From: Bettongia penicillata ogilbyi
Lineage: Eukaryota > Chordata > Mammalia > Diprotodontia > Potoroidae
Direction of reading: 5' to 3'
Length of the DNA stretch: 64,000 nucleotides
Assembly (NCBI GenBank): GCA_023548195.1
Contig: JAJHZJ010000601.1
Coordinates: forward strand, 1 to 64,000
Shown here: positions 1-9,596 of the stretch, piece by piece
Layout: each line of letters begins with the position of its first letter
Numbering within the stretch: position 1 is the stretch's first letter
The notes under the pieces: model-generated
What the model was told of the DNA's origin: nothing
Database searches by the model: none
Seen by the model: only the letters and a program-made list of their open reading frames with translations
Position numbers and translations under genes: made by a program

Positions 1-75
1 GGATATCAAGGGAAATAATGGGAAAAAAGCACAAAGGAAGGTAGCCTAATCATACCATATTTAAACTATACTATA
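1..75 (+). mobile_element. L1 ORF2 fragment, left piece (split by HAL1)
   Basis: Decayed L1 ORF2 sequence from just before the conserved 'KLYYKAAIIKT' block. It continues at 2962 once the HAL1 at 76-2947 is removed. The last 14 bases (62-75) recur at 2948-2961, which is the target-site duplication of that HAL1. No open frame remains. Confidence 0.7.
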
Positions 76-81
76 GGGAGC

Positions 82-92
82 CAAGATGGCGG
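82..92 (+). promoter_or_regulatory. YY1-type promoter motif at HAL1 copy a 5' end
   Basis: CAAGATGGCGG lies within the first 20 bases of the element and fits the YY1 core (AAnATGGCG). In human L1 a YY1 site at the same place positions transcription start. The same role here is inferred from position and sequence. Confidence 0.6.
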
Positions 93-819
93 AGTAGAAA
101 GACGGACATTTACAAGCTCCAACCCACAGCCCATAGAATTAATGTAAAAAGAGATCCGCATAAATTCTGCATCACTGAAAGGTGTGCAGAACCAGAGTGG
201 AAGAGATTTCCGTGCCAAAGAGCCCTGGAGACCTGTCCCCAGGGTCCGTCCTGCCCCGGAAAGCAGACCCCACACCCAACACTGCCCTGGCCGCGGCCCC
301 AGAGAAGCTGACCCGAGCAGGCTTCAGGGACGGAAGCTCTGGCAGCCGGGAAAGTCCCTCTGCCCACAGAAGCTACAGGTCAGTGAGAGAGACGGCTGGC
401 TGGAGGGGGGTAGCAGAGTGTCTCCGTGACTGGGCCCCGTCAGGAGGAAGTGGCAGCGGCAGAGGCGGGGGCAGGAAGCGGCGGCAGAGGCATGGGTGGC
501 AGCGGAGGCAGCAGCGGCTGCGGCTGCCCAGCACTCCCCTAGCAGCAGGCAGGATCTTCATTACGGAAGGTTTATGCATAAACAACATGAGGGAGCTGAG
601 CCTGGGAGGCGGCCCCCATCCCACCCGCTCCATTCCTGAAGTTCTCTGCATAAAGCCCCTGAGGAGGCCGAGCCTGGGAGGCGGCCCTGCCCCCACCCCA
701 GCACCAGAACTAAAGCTTGCTGCGGAAAGCCCATTTGAACCTCAGACCCCAAGCACTAGCTGGGCAGATCTAGGCGGGGGTGGACAGGAATCTCAGAAGT
801 CAAGTAACTGGCTGGGAAA

Positions 820-1919
820 ATGCCTAGAAAAGGGAAGAAAAATAAGACCATAAAGAGTTTTTTCCAACAAATGCAAATGATCCCAACATTTGGATCTGAT
901 GTCGAGGACGTATTCTCGCCATCGGGGAAAGATGTGGAGGGTGGGGCCTCAGTACTCCAGACACCCCAGGGGATGTCAGATGGGTTCAGGCCTTGGAAGA
1001 GCTCAAAAAGGATTTTGAAAAGCAAGTTAGACAGGTGGGGGAAAAGCTGGGAAGAGAAATGAGAGAGATGCAAGAAAAGTATGAAAAACGGGTCAATACC
1101 TTGGTTAAGGAGACCCAAAAAAATGCTGAAGAAAATAACACCTTGAAGATTAGGCTCACTCAATTGGCAAAAGAGGTTCAAAAAGCCAATGAGGAGAAAA
1201 ATGCTTTCAAAAGCAGAATTAGCCAAATGGAAAAAGAGGTTCAAAAGCTCACTGAAGAGAATAGTTCTCTCAAAATTAGAATGGAACAGATGGAGTCTAA
1301 TGACTTTACGAGAAACCAAGAAATCACCAAACAAAACCAAAAGAATGAAAAAATGGAAGAGAATGTGAAATATCTCATGGGAAAAACAACTGACCTGGAA
1401 AATAGATCCAGGAGAGACAATTTAAAAATTATGGGACTACCTGAAAGTCATGATCAAAAAAAGAGCCTAGACATCATCTTCCATGAAATTATCAAGGAAA
1501 ACTGCCCTGACATTCTACAACCAGAGGGCAAAATAGGTATTGAAAGAATGCATCGATCACCACCTGAAAGAGATCCAAAAAGAGAAACTCCTAGGAACAT
1601 TGTGGCCAAATTCCAGAACTCCCAGCTCAAGGAGAAAATCTTGCAAGCAGCTAGAAAGAAACAATTCCAGTATTGTGGAAATACAATCAGGATATCTCAA
1701 GATCTAGCAGCTTCTACATTAAGAGATCGAAGGGCGTGGAATAGGATATTCCAGAAGTCAAAGGAACTAGGACTCAAACCAAGAATCACCTACCCAGCAA
1801 AACTGAGTATAATACTTCAGGGGAAAATATGGTCTTTCAATGAAACAGAGGACTTTCAAGCATTTTTGATGAAAAGACCAGAGCTGAAAAGAAAATTTGA
1901 CTTCCAAACACAAGAATGA
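820..1919 (+). pseudogene. HAL1 ORF1 (L1 ORF1-type RNA-binding protein), one frameshift
   Basis: Product is the ORF1-type nucleic-acid chaperone that coats L1-like RNA. The start ATG (820) begins MPRKGKKNKT; a PCNA-box-like stretch (NKTIKSFF) follows at residues 8-15. The frame shifts near 970, in a run of G, so the rest reads in the frame that is open to 1919. Past the shift come a long heptad-rich coiled coil, an RRM-like domain beginning SRRDNLKIMGLPE and containing NIVAKFQN, then the C-terminal domain with RRAWNRIF and PRITYPAKLSI, ending FDFQTQE. Only the N-terminal frameshift disables it; the C terminus is complete. Length without the shift would be about 366 codons, close to L1 ORF1 proteins. 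Confidence 0.88.
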
Positions 1920-2054
1920 GAAGAAGCATGAAAAAGTAAACAGCAAAGAGAAGTCTTAAGGGACTTACAAGAAGTGAACTGCTTACATTTCTACATGGAA
2001 AGACAATATTTGTAACTCTTAAAACTTTTCAGTATCTGGGTAGTTGGTGGGACC

Positions 2055-2116
2055 ACACACACACATGTACATGCATGCATGCACACACACACATACACAC
2101 ATGCACATACACACAG
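2055..2116 (+). repeat. (CA)n microsatellite in HAL1 3' UTR
   Basis: Imperfect CA/CATG tract right after GTAGTTGGTGGGACCA. A CA or TG tract sits at the same element position in every HAL1 copy of this window that retains this part of the 3' UTR. Confidence 0.85.
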
Positions 2117-2438
2117 AAACAGAGAGCACAGAGTGAATTGAATAGGATGGGACCATAGCTTAAAAGAAATTAAGGTAAATGGTGAGAGAGAAATGTAGTG
2201 GGAGGAAAGAGGGTGAAATGGAAGGGGGCAATTAAATGTCATTTAAGAGGCAAGTAGGAGACTTTTTAGTGGAGGGAAAAAGAGGAGAACTGAGAAAAAA
2301 AATCAATTCGTTTACCCTTATCACATTTGACTAAAGGAAGGAACAAAATGCACAGTCATTTTGGTATGAAAACCTATCTTACAGTATAGGAAAGTGGGGG
2401 GGGGGAGGAGATAAGCAAGGGGGGGGGGGATGATGGAA

Positions 2439-2459
2439 GGGAGGGCAAAGGGAAGAGGG
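2439..2459 (+). other. G-quadruplex-type motif in HAL1 3' UTR
   Basis: Four GGG runs with loops of 1, 4 and 4 bases. Two G runs of nine or more bases lie just upstream (2396-2429). Equivalent four-run motifs occur in copies d, f, g and i. Folding is inferred from the pattern only. Confidence 0.6.
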
Positions 2460-2961
2460 AGCAATTTGAAGTCAACACTTGGGGAGGGACAGGATCAAAA
2501 GACAGAAGAGAAACAATGAGGGGCAGAATAGGATGGAGGGTAATTCAGTTAGTCTTACACAACACGACTATCAGGGAAGTCATTTGCAAAATTACACAGA
2601 TATGGCCTATATTGAATTGCCTGCCTTCCCAAAGGGAATGGGTGGGGAGGGAGGGATGGGGAGAATTTGGAACTCAAAGTTTTAGGAACAACTGTCTAGT
2701 ATTGCTGTTGCTACTAGGAAAGAAGACATACAGTTAATGAGGAATAGAAAGTCATCTGGCCCTACAGGAGAAAAGAGAAGATAGGGACAAGAGAAGGGAG
2801 GGATGACAGAAGAGAGGGCAGATTGGAGATAGGGAAAATTAGATTGCTTGGGGTATTGGGGTGGGGGGAGGGGATAAAAGGGGAGAAAATTTGAAACCCA
2901 AACTTTTGTGAAAATGAATGTAAAAAGTTAAATAAATAAAAAAAAAATAAACTATACTATA

Positions 2962-3445
2962 ACATGGCAGTCATCAAAAGTCTTTAGTCCTGGCTAAGAA
3001 ATAGAGTGTTGGATCAGTGGAATAGGTTAGTTACACAAGAAAAAATAATCAATGACTACAGTAATCTACTGCCTAAGAAACATAAAGACTTCAGTTTCTA
3101 AGAACTCACTCTTTAACCAAAAGAAAAAAAAACTGCTGAGAAAACTGGAAAATAGCATGGCAGAAACTAGGCATAGACCAGTAACTTCCACCATATACTA
3201 AGATAAAGTCAAAATGCATACACAACTTGAAGACAAAGGCTTATACTATGAGGAAAATAGGGGAGCAGTGACCAATTTACCTCTCAGATTTCTGGAGAAT
3301 GGAAGGTTTTCCAACCAAGCAAGAGACAGAAAACATTTTGAAATGCAAGATGGATGGTTTTGATAAAACTAAGAAGTTTTTGCACAAACAAACCCAGTGC
3401 AACAAAGATTAGATGGAGAGCAGGAAGCTGGAAAAGTTTCCGCGG
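2962..3445 (+). mobile_element. L1 ORF2 fragment, right piece
   Basis: Continuation of 1-75 beyond the HAL1. Traces of L1 ORF2 are readable in shifting frames: 'WLRNRVLDQWNRL', 'YSNLL', 'KLGIDQ', 'LSDLW', 'KSFCTNKPSATKI'. These belong to the stretch between the reverse transcriptase and the C-terminal Cys-rich region. Many stops; homology fades near 3440. Confidence 0.7.
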
Positions 3446-3519
3446 TCATTTCTAACTTTGAACATTCTTTTGTTATGATACTGTATTGCTTTACAATGTT
3501 TTCCTACAGAAATATACAT

Positions 3520-4920
3520 GATGGGGCAGCGCGGGGCCTTTTGGAAGGGACATGACCAAGCTGGCGGCTGGGGGAGGAAAGCGGGAAGCCAGTTGGGGAG
3601 CGCAAAGGGCATTGAGATGGTTCAGGGCCCTGCTCAAACCCCAGCCCTGACCACTTACCGAGGAAGGAGGCAGCACAGGCTGGGGCCAGAGCAGCGTGTC
3701 GACAGCCCAGGGAGAGGAGCTAGATAGCGCCAGGAGTGTGGACTGGGTGACCTAGGCCCTGGCCGGCTGTAACTGCAGCTGGGTAAGTTGCAAGGCAGCC
3801 GCTGAAGGTGCTCCCTCCTTCCCCCTCCCCTGCTCCTCCCTTCCCCTTGGGATCCTGTTGGACCGGAGCTGACTCCGGAGGCGGCCAGGGCAACAGCAGT
3901 GGAACTCTTCTTCTTTCCCTCCCACTTTGAGGGCGCCAACCTTCCTTTCCACCTTCTCCCCTTCTAATTCGCCTTGTCCCTCAGGCGCGAGGTCCCAGCG
4001 GCCTCCAAGCTAGCTCCCCCCTGGGGAAGGCGAGGCAGAGGCGGCAGCCTGAGCTATGAATCTCCTCTATGCCAGCTTGGCACCCAGGGTTGTTGGGAGG
4101 AGCTACCCAATGTATCCGAACGCCCGAGTGAAAGTTTGAGACCCGTGCCAATGCACATAGAATATGAAACAGGTGTCAAAATGATATCCAGATTTGGGAA
4201 AACATGTAGCGGGAAAGGGGAAAATGGCAGTTCTAAATTTGATGAAGTATTTTCCAACAAACTGACCATCTTTAGTACAAAGTTAGTAGAGACTACCTTT
4301 ATGGACAAATTAGGCCAAAAGAAGCCTAATTTAAATCCAGATATCCCATAAATTCCTAAGAAACCTTTCTGAAGAAAATTCAGAAAATCCTTTTGGATTT
4401 AATAGCGATGAAGAGTCTTTACTAGTTTCTTCAAAAAATGTGACCCAGGCTAAGAGTTCCTCCTGGAGCCTGGTGAAGCTGCTTATCTGGATGACTCTGT
4501 ACTTGAAGGTAACAGTTGTATTAGTCACCAGTCACCAAACGCATTATTGTGTGAATCAAGTGTTTACCTTGTGAGAGTATTTTCCGTGGTTTAAAATAAA
4601 AGAGGGAAAACCAAACCTTAGAAGATAGTGGAAACAAAAGTAGTCCATAACTAATAACTAAAGATAAAGTGCAGAATTTTAATGACAATGAAAAGAGCCG
4701 TCACTTTATTTACAAACATGCTGAAAGTGGTAATAAACAATACAATCCCGAAACTACAACCATTTCTGGATACATAGTTGAAGTCAAGGATTCCTATGAC
4801 ACTTGGGATTCTCAAATTGGGAAAAGGTCAGACTCTTCATTAGAAATGTCCCATATTCATTGTCCCTGGGGTAACTTAGAAACTTATATCGAAAGATTAT
4901 ATAGCACTCAGATAATTATT
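3520..4920 (+). pseudogene. WAPL: WAPL processed pseudogene (5' UTR plus N-terminal coding region only)
   Basis: WAPL releases cohesin from chromatin. From ATG 4181 the translation reads [36 protein letters not shown], which matches the WAPL N terminus as I remember it. An in-frame TAA sits at 4349-4351 and a frameshift near 4370. Beyond it, ENPFGFNSDEESLLVSSKN, then SGNKSS..LITKDKVQNF and DSYDTWDSQIGKR follow in WAPL order with further shifts and small gaps, fading by about 4920. Upstream, 3520-4180 is GC-rich and looks like a CpG-type leader, probably the WAPL 5' UTR. Leader and coding parts are joined without an obvious intron, which suggests an RNA intermediate. Odd: retrocopies usually keep the 3' end, but here the 3' end and poly(A) are missing, so a later deletion is likely. 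Not functional. Confidence 0.82.
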
Positions 4921-4984
4921 GATTAATTTTATTAGGAGTGTTACAGTTTTATTTAGGTGTGAACAACTTAGATGAACAAGTATC

Positions 4985-5146
4985 TCTCTCTGTATACGTA
5001 CACATACATACTATATATGTATATATATGTATATAGATATAGATGTTTGTATACATTCAAGTCATGTACCTTTATATATATGTATATGTATGTATACGTA
5101 TACACACATAAACACATGCACACATACACATGTCTATACATTAAAT
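4985..5146. repeat. Compound TA/TATG/CA microsatellite
   Basis: Alternating pyrimidine-purine tract of TATATG, TACATA and CACATA units. Predicted small proteins here are low-complexity Tyr/Ile/Val strings and are not genes. Confidence 0.85.
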
Positions 5147-7243
5147 ACAGAGCAGCCAAAATTTCTTCAATAACCTCTTTTACATATCATTATCAACTTG
5201 AAAAACTTCATCAATGAATAATTTAGTATAGTTTAGGCAATATATCCATTTTTTATCTGATCTTTAGGAGGTAGTCTAAAAACTCTGGCTTTTTAAATAG
5301 CTTGATTATTACTCTTTTTTTCCTACCTTAGGTTAACAGAAGTTATTTGTGTAGTTGGCAAATAATTGAATGGGATGACGTGTCTTGATATAGGAATAAA
5401 CCAGCCTCTATCCACGGAAATATTAACATATTTGAGATACATGATACTTCTATTTCTGAAACGAAATATTGTATGTAGAAAAATACTACTTTTGCATTCA
5501 GATAAATGATCCATTTCATAAGGCCAAAAATTTAGAAGATTATGTATCTCTATATCCTTCTAGTAACCTATCCCTTTTTGGGGCATTTCTGATCCATATT
5601 AATTTTTCATCCCATACTTTTATATAATTTCTTTTTTTCAAAAAGAGAAAACATTTAAAATATTTAATTATTATTTTTTTCTAACCAGAGATATTTTTAA
5701 GTGAGAATATGATTGTAATAATGGCAAAAAAGTTTCTAAGTTACCCCAGGGACAATGAATATAGTTGGAGAGTACTCAAGGGGATTCATTATTAGAAGAA
5801 ACAATGTTGGGGTTTTTTTGTACTACTGATTATTTTGTTGATGTTCTCATTGCCAGTGCAATGATTGCCTGTTCCAATAATCCTTATGGAAACTAATTAC
5901 TCTAAACTTTGCATGGAACCAAATTTTAAAAAAAAATAACGTAAATGTGTTTTTTAATGAGTCCTTTGGGGCATAAACTTTTAAACTGAAAGTCTATTAT
6001 TAGAACAACTGAAATTACGTTAGAGAGGGGAACTAGCTAGATAATATTTTCTTATTTAAAACGAACAAACAAAAAACAAAGCACTGAAAAATACATAACA
6101 ATAAATGCTAAGCAATGGCAAGGATCTAAGTAAGCAATGCAGGGCAGAAAATAAATGAAGTTTTGAGTTTAAAGACTTAAAATCATTATTTCTGTTTTGA
6201 AGACTCTCAGTATAGATGGAATTGAGGAGAGCATTGGGGTCTCAGCTTCTTCATTTTATTTGAGTAAAACCTATGGTAACTCACTAGGGACTACATTCAT
6301 AACAGGAGGTCCTAACTTCGGGTCATGAATGAAAAAATCAATAACAGTAGTTTAATATTATTGATTGTCTTTGTAATGTAAACATTCAATTGTATTCCCT
6401 TAAAAATCTTACTCTGAGAAAATTTCCATTGGCTTTGTTGTCCTTTTTATTCAATCTTTTCACTCACATCTTCGTGATTCCAAACCAAGTGTTTTATCCA
6501 TTATGCCTTTGGCAGTGTCCAAATTTCCAAAGAGGTTCGTAACACATACACAGACACACAAGTTTGTATGTGTGTGTATGTATGTACGTAGTTATGTGTA
6601 TATGTATGCATATATGTGCATATATGTAGGACTTTTTGAAGATTGAATTAATCTATTTGATATGACATTTGCAATAGTCCTTAGACATATTAAACAGCGT
6701 ACTTAATTTCATTTGAAATTATATATGACAAAGAAATGGGATAATAAATTTTTACCTGAGAGAGATATTAAATCATCTACTCAGAAAACTAAATTAAATA
6801 TAATCACACATACTTATAGTCTTGGCAACAAAACTGATGTCCCGAGAAATTTGTTAACTAGCCCAAAGTCAAAGAGGGGGCAAGCAGTGTCACAAGGCCT
6901 TTGTAGAGTGCACCCTTGTGGCAGGTGCAGTGATATATGGGAGTACCTGCCAAAATATCACAATCATGTGGATCATCAATGCATCAAATATTCTGTACTT
7001 AAGAGTTTTATCAAAATATTGTTACATCATACTTTTGGGGAAATACATTATTTTCAAAGACTTAACAATTTCCTTCTTCAAAATCTATCCCAAATCCTTC
7101 CACTCAATTATATTTATAATGTTTTATTGTTTCCTTTAATATCTGTGAATCTAATTGCATGTTTAGGAATCAATTTATATAATTCAGGAAAATTACATGC
7201 ACTACCTCCTACATTAAATATCTGTGACTTAAATAAGTCATGT
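5147..7243. other. AT-rich single-copy DNA, no gene recognised
   Basis: No ORF with recognisable protein features, no clear transposon and no RNA gene seen. The one long open frame (6713-7246, 177 codons) has no recognisable domain and AT-rich random-looking composition. Confidence 0.5.
6541..6632. repeat. TG/TATG microsatellite
   Basis: Begins ACACATACACAGACACAC, then TGTGTGTGTATGTATGTA and ATATGTGCATATATG units. Confidence 0.75.
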
Positions 7244-7320
7244 TAGCTTTTTAAATCTTAGTCACTATATGTAAAATAAAGGAACTGGACTAGATGTCGC
7301 CTAAAGTCCCTTAAAATTCT
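7244..7320 (+). repeat. MIR/CORE-SINE-like remnant
   Basis: 'GTAAAATAAAGGAACTGGACTAGATG' followed by a 'CCTAAAGTCCCTT' block resembles the 'CTGTAAAATG..CTGGACTAGATGGCC..GGTCCCTTCC' stretch of MIR-type SINEs. Short and diverged. Confidence 0.45.
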
Positions 7321-7621
7321 GAAAATTAATGAGTCAATGGGAGAATAAAAACATTCTTCTATATGTGCACATGGTGTCTTTTCAACTAAGTTGTAAGAAA
7401 TTTGAACACAATTATCATTATAAAACTAAGGGTTAAATTTTATATAACATTTTATTTTGTTCAATACAAACACACGAATATGTGGTAAGATTATTAATAT
7501 TTCCTTTCCATAGTTCCTGCATGACTCAGTTATGAATGGACCCTTTGAATTATGTTTAAATTGTTTACAATCTCTAAAGCTCACCTCTTGCAAACGAACC
7601 ATTTCAGTTTTCAAATATGTT

Positions 7622-8190
7622 GTTGTCCTTTATTTTCAAAGGCAACCAAAGACAGCAAGTTGATGTCTTGACACTTGAGTAAATGGGATTTAAGTGAAGC
7701 ATAATTGCACAAAGTCATCAGTCCCACTCTCTTCCAGACTCATCAAAATCCAGTTGCAAGACAAATATCAGGATTGCTACTAATGGTCTAGGATACAGTG
7801 AATGATCTTGGTGACTGTGATGATTGTCCAAGCTCTAAGCGTCCCATAGTGTCTGCTTCATCTGCCTTCATGGCCTTGGAACAAATCATTTTAATCTGAC
7901 CATTCCACCAGGGGAAGTCGTCTCATGTTTTGGGGCTAGATACCCTCCTCAACTTACTGATGGGTTTGTGGCCCATTGGGTACCCTCAACTAGATTTAAC
8001 CCAACTACCCATACAGTTTTGTCAGAAGTGACTACTGTGCCTGCTACACCTTTTTGGAGCTACAGGTGAGAGTCGAGTGTAAGTTGGACATCAAAGGTGA
8101 ATGAACAGCCCTGAAAAATGGCTCAGAAAGTACTCATACTAGAGTTCCTAATCCTCATTGAACACCCATACAACTCTATTTCAGATATGA
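7622..8190 (+). repeat. ~550 bp dispersed repeat, copy 1
   Basis: Aligns by eye along its whole length, in the same orientation, with 28,506-29,056. Shared blocks: TGATGTCTT, GAAG/GTGGATTTnAGTGA, 'CATCAAAATCCAGT', 'AGGATGACTTTGATG'-like, 'CTGCTTCA', 'CCTCnTGA', and 'CCTGAAAAnGGCnC..CTAGnCCTCC'-like ends. It resembles a marsupial SINE-like family I have seen, but I cannot name it with confidence. Confidence 0.7.
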
Positions 8191-8959
8191 ACTCCATCTC
8201 TCTATATATCATGCTCTATTTTTTTCCAGTGAATATCAGGTTCCCTCTGAAGGAAAGTGGTTCTTTCAGGTATAAAAAAAAATGATCCAAGTAAAATGCT
8301 GACTTTTACCTTCAATTAGGAGTAGGAACATTATTAGATTAATTTTGCTATCACAAAGTTCCTTGCAGAGTTGATCCATCCATTTATTTAACATTTTCTG
8401 AACACTTTCCTTGTTCAAGTCTCTATGATGAAAGACACAATCTCTCCTTTAAGGAGGTAAGTTCTTCCTTCACTCTACACAGCGTTTAGGAAAAACTGAG
8501 CACTTATCGTTGAATATGTAAAACGCTTTTCAAATCTTCAAGTATTCTAGAAATGCTAGCTATAATTTTTCAATGAAGAAAACAATAAAGATGACTACAG
8601 TTAAACAGTATGAGTATTGATCAGGATTGCAGAGTGGTTGTGAAGAAAGACTATTTAAGAGATTATTCTCAGTATCTAGGCACAAAAGAATGAAGTCTAG
8701 AAATATTGTGATAACAGCTGGCTTCACCTTACCTTCTGAAATCTTTTCCCTCATCCAAAATGATCTGAGTAACAAAACCTCTGCAACAGTATTACGAAGC
8801 ACATTTTTCTCTTACCCAAGTCTTTCATTTTGAAGACCATATCGTTTAATACACATGGATGGGCTTCCTGAATGAATACAACTTGGTTAGCTGGAGCAAT
8901 CGTGCATAGATCAGCAACATACGGAACAAGTGAGATTTGTGCCATTTTACAGTTACACG
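8191..8959. other. Intervening DNA with a weak exon-like ORF on the minus strand
   Basis: On the minus strand an ORF from 8945 to 8751 reads like protein (start MAQISLVPYV, then DLCTIAPANQVVF) and contains a donor-like CTTGG|GTAAG at 8811-8820. The frame is lost downstream. I do not recognise the family; it could be a lone decayed exon or chance. About 8380-8470 has faint L2-tail resemblance. Confidence 0.25.
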
Positions 8960-9222
8960 GTAATGAAGATTATTCTGTCCTTTCATTGCTATCCGACTCT
9001 TTGTGATCCCATTTGGAGTTTCATTGGCAAAGATATTAGAGTGGTTTGTCGTTTCATTTTCCAGCTCATTTTGCAGATATGGAAATGACAGAAATAAGGT
9101 TAAGTGACTTGCTTCAGGTCACAACCCTAGTAAGTGTGTCAAGACAGATTTGAACTCAGGAAGATGAGTTTTCCTGACTCCAGGTTGAGCGCTCTATCCG
9201 TTGCACCACCTAGTTGCCCAAT
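8960..9222 (+). repeat. CORE-SINE (MIR-related, marsupial type), first of a pair
   Basis: Carries the core 'CCATTTGGAGTTTCATTGGCAAAGATA', 'CCAGCTCATTTTGCAGAT', 'GTTAAGTGACTTGCTTCAGGTCAC' and ends 'GCTCTATCCGTTGCACCACCTAGTTGCC', the diagnostic order of marsupial CORE-SINEs. Confidence 0.8.
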
Positions 9223-9349
9223 AAATACTTAACTATGTTTCTTGGCTAGTCATTATAATGACTACAATATACTCATAGACTACATAAACTGTTAGCAACA
9301 TAACTTCCAATCCCTTTCCCATACCCCTAATATTCTTATTGTTCCATCA

Positions 9350-9596
9350 TTTTTAGTCATGTCAGTCTCTTCATGACTCCACTTCAGGTTTTCTTGACAA
9401 AAAAATATGGGAGTGGTTTGCCATTTCCTTCTCCAGCTCATTTTACAGATGAGGAAACTGATGCAAACAGGGGTAGACGATTTGTCTACCTCACTAAGCT
9501 AGTATCTGAGGTGAGGTGTGAACTTAAGAAGATGAGTCTTCTTGATTCCAGGTTGAGCACTCTATCCACTGCACGACCTGGCTGCCTCAGTAAATC
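9350..9596 (+). repeat. CORE-SINE, second copy in tandem orientation
   Basis: Same family and orientation as 8960-9222, about 130 bp downstream: 'TCAGGTTTTCTTGAC', 'GGGAGTGGTTTGCCATTTCC', 'CATTTTACAGATGAGGAAACTG', 'GCACTCTATCCACTGCACGACC'. It is better preserved than its neighbour. Confidence 0.8.

Larger units (their letters stand above)
76..2947 (+). mobile_element. Full-length HAL1 (half-L1) retrotransposon, copy a
   Basis: Complete ORF1-only LINE of about 2.87 kb. It has a GC-rich 5' UTR beginning GGGAGCCAAGATGGCGG, one ORF (ORF1, about 820-1919), a long purine-rich 3' UTR with a (CA)n tract, and an A-rich end. There is no ORF2: ORF1 is followed directly by 3' UTR that matches the other copies in this window. 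A 14-bp direct repeat (TAAACTATACTATA at 62-75 and 2948-2961) flanks it and restores the older L1 when removed. HAL1 elements are known ORF1-only derivatives of L1, so mobilisation by L1 ORF2 protein in trans is the expected route. Confidence 0.92.

Noticed and set aside
182..853. 223-codon ORF in the HAL1 copy a leader
   Set aside because: It lies in the GC-rich HAL1 5' UTR, overlaps ORF1 out of frame, and is low-complexity (Gly/Arg/Pro). Other copies do not keep it open.
3520..4100. GC-rich CpG-like region as a promoter or CpG island
   Set aside because: It runs straight into the WAPL-like coding remnant, so it is better explained as the leader of the retrocopy.
4972..5217. Tyr/Ile-rich ORFs in microsatellites (also at 21.7-22.1, 35.6 and 50.3-50.6 kb)
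   Set aside because: They are translations of TA/TG repeats on both strands.
6713..7246. 177-codon ORF on the + strand
   Set aside because: No recognisable domain, AT-driven composition and no homologous pattern that I can name; open by chance.
9180..9222. tRNA-like end
   Set aside because: It is the 3' part of a CORE-SINE; no cloverleaf with intact acceptor stem seen. No functional tRNA, rRNA or snRNA gene was recognised anywhere.
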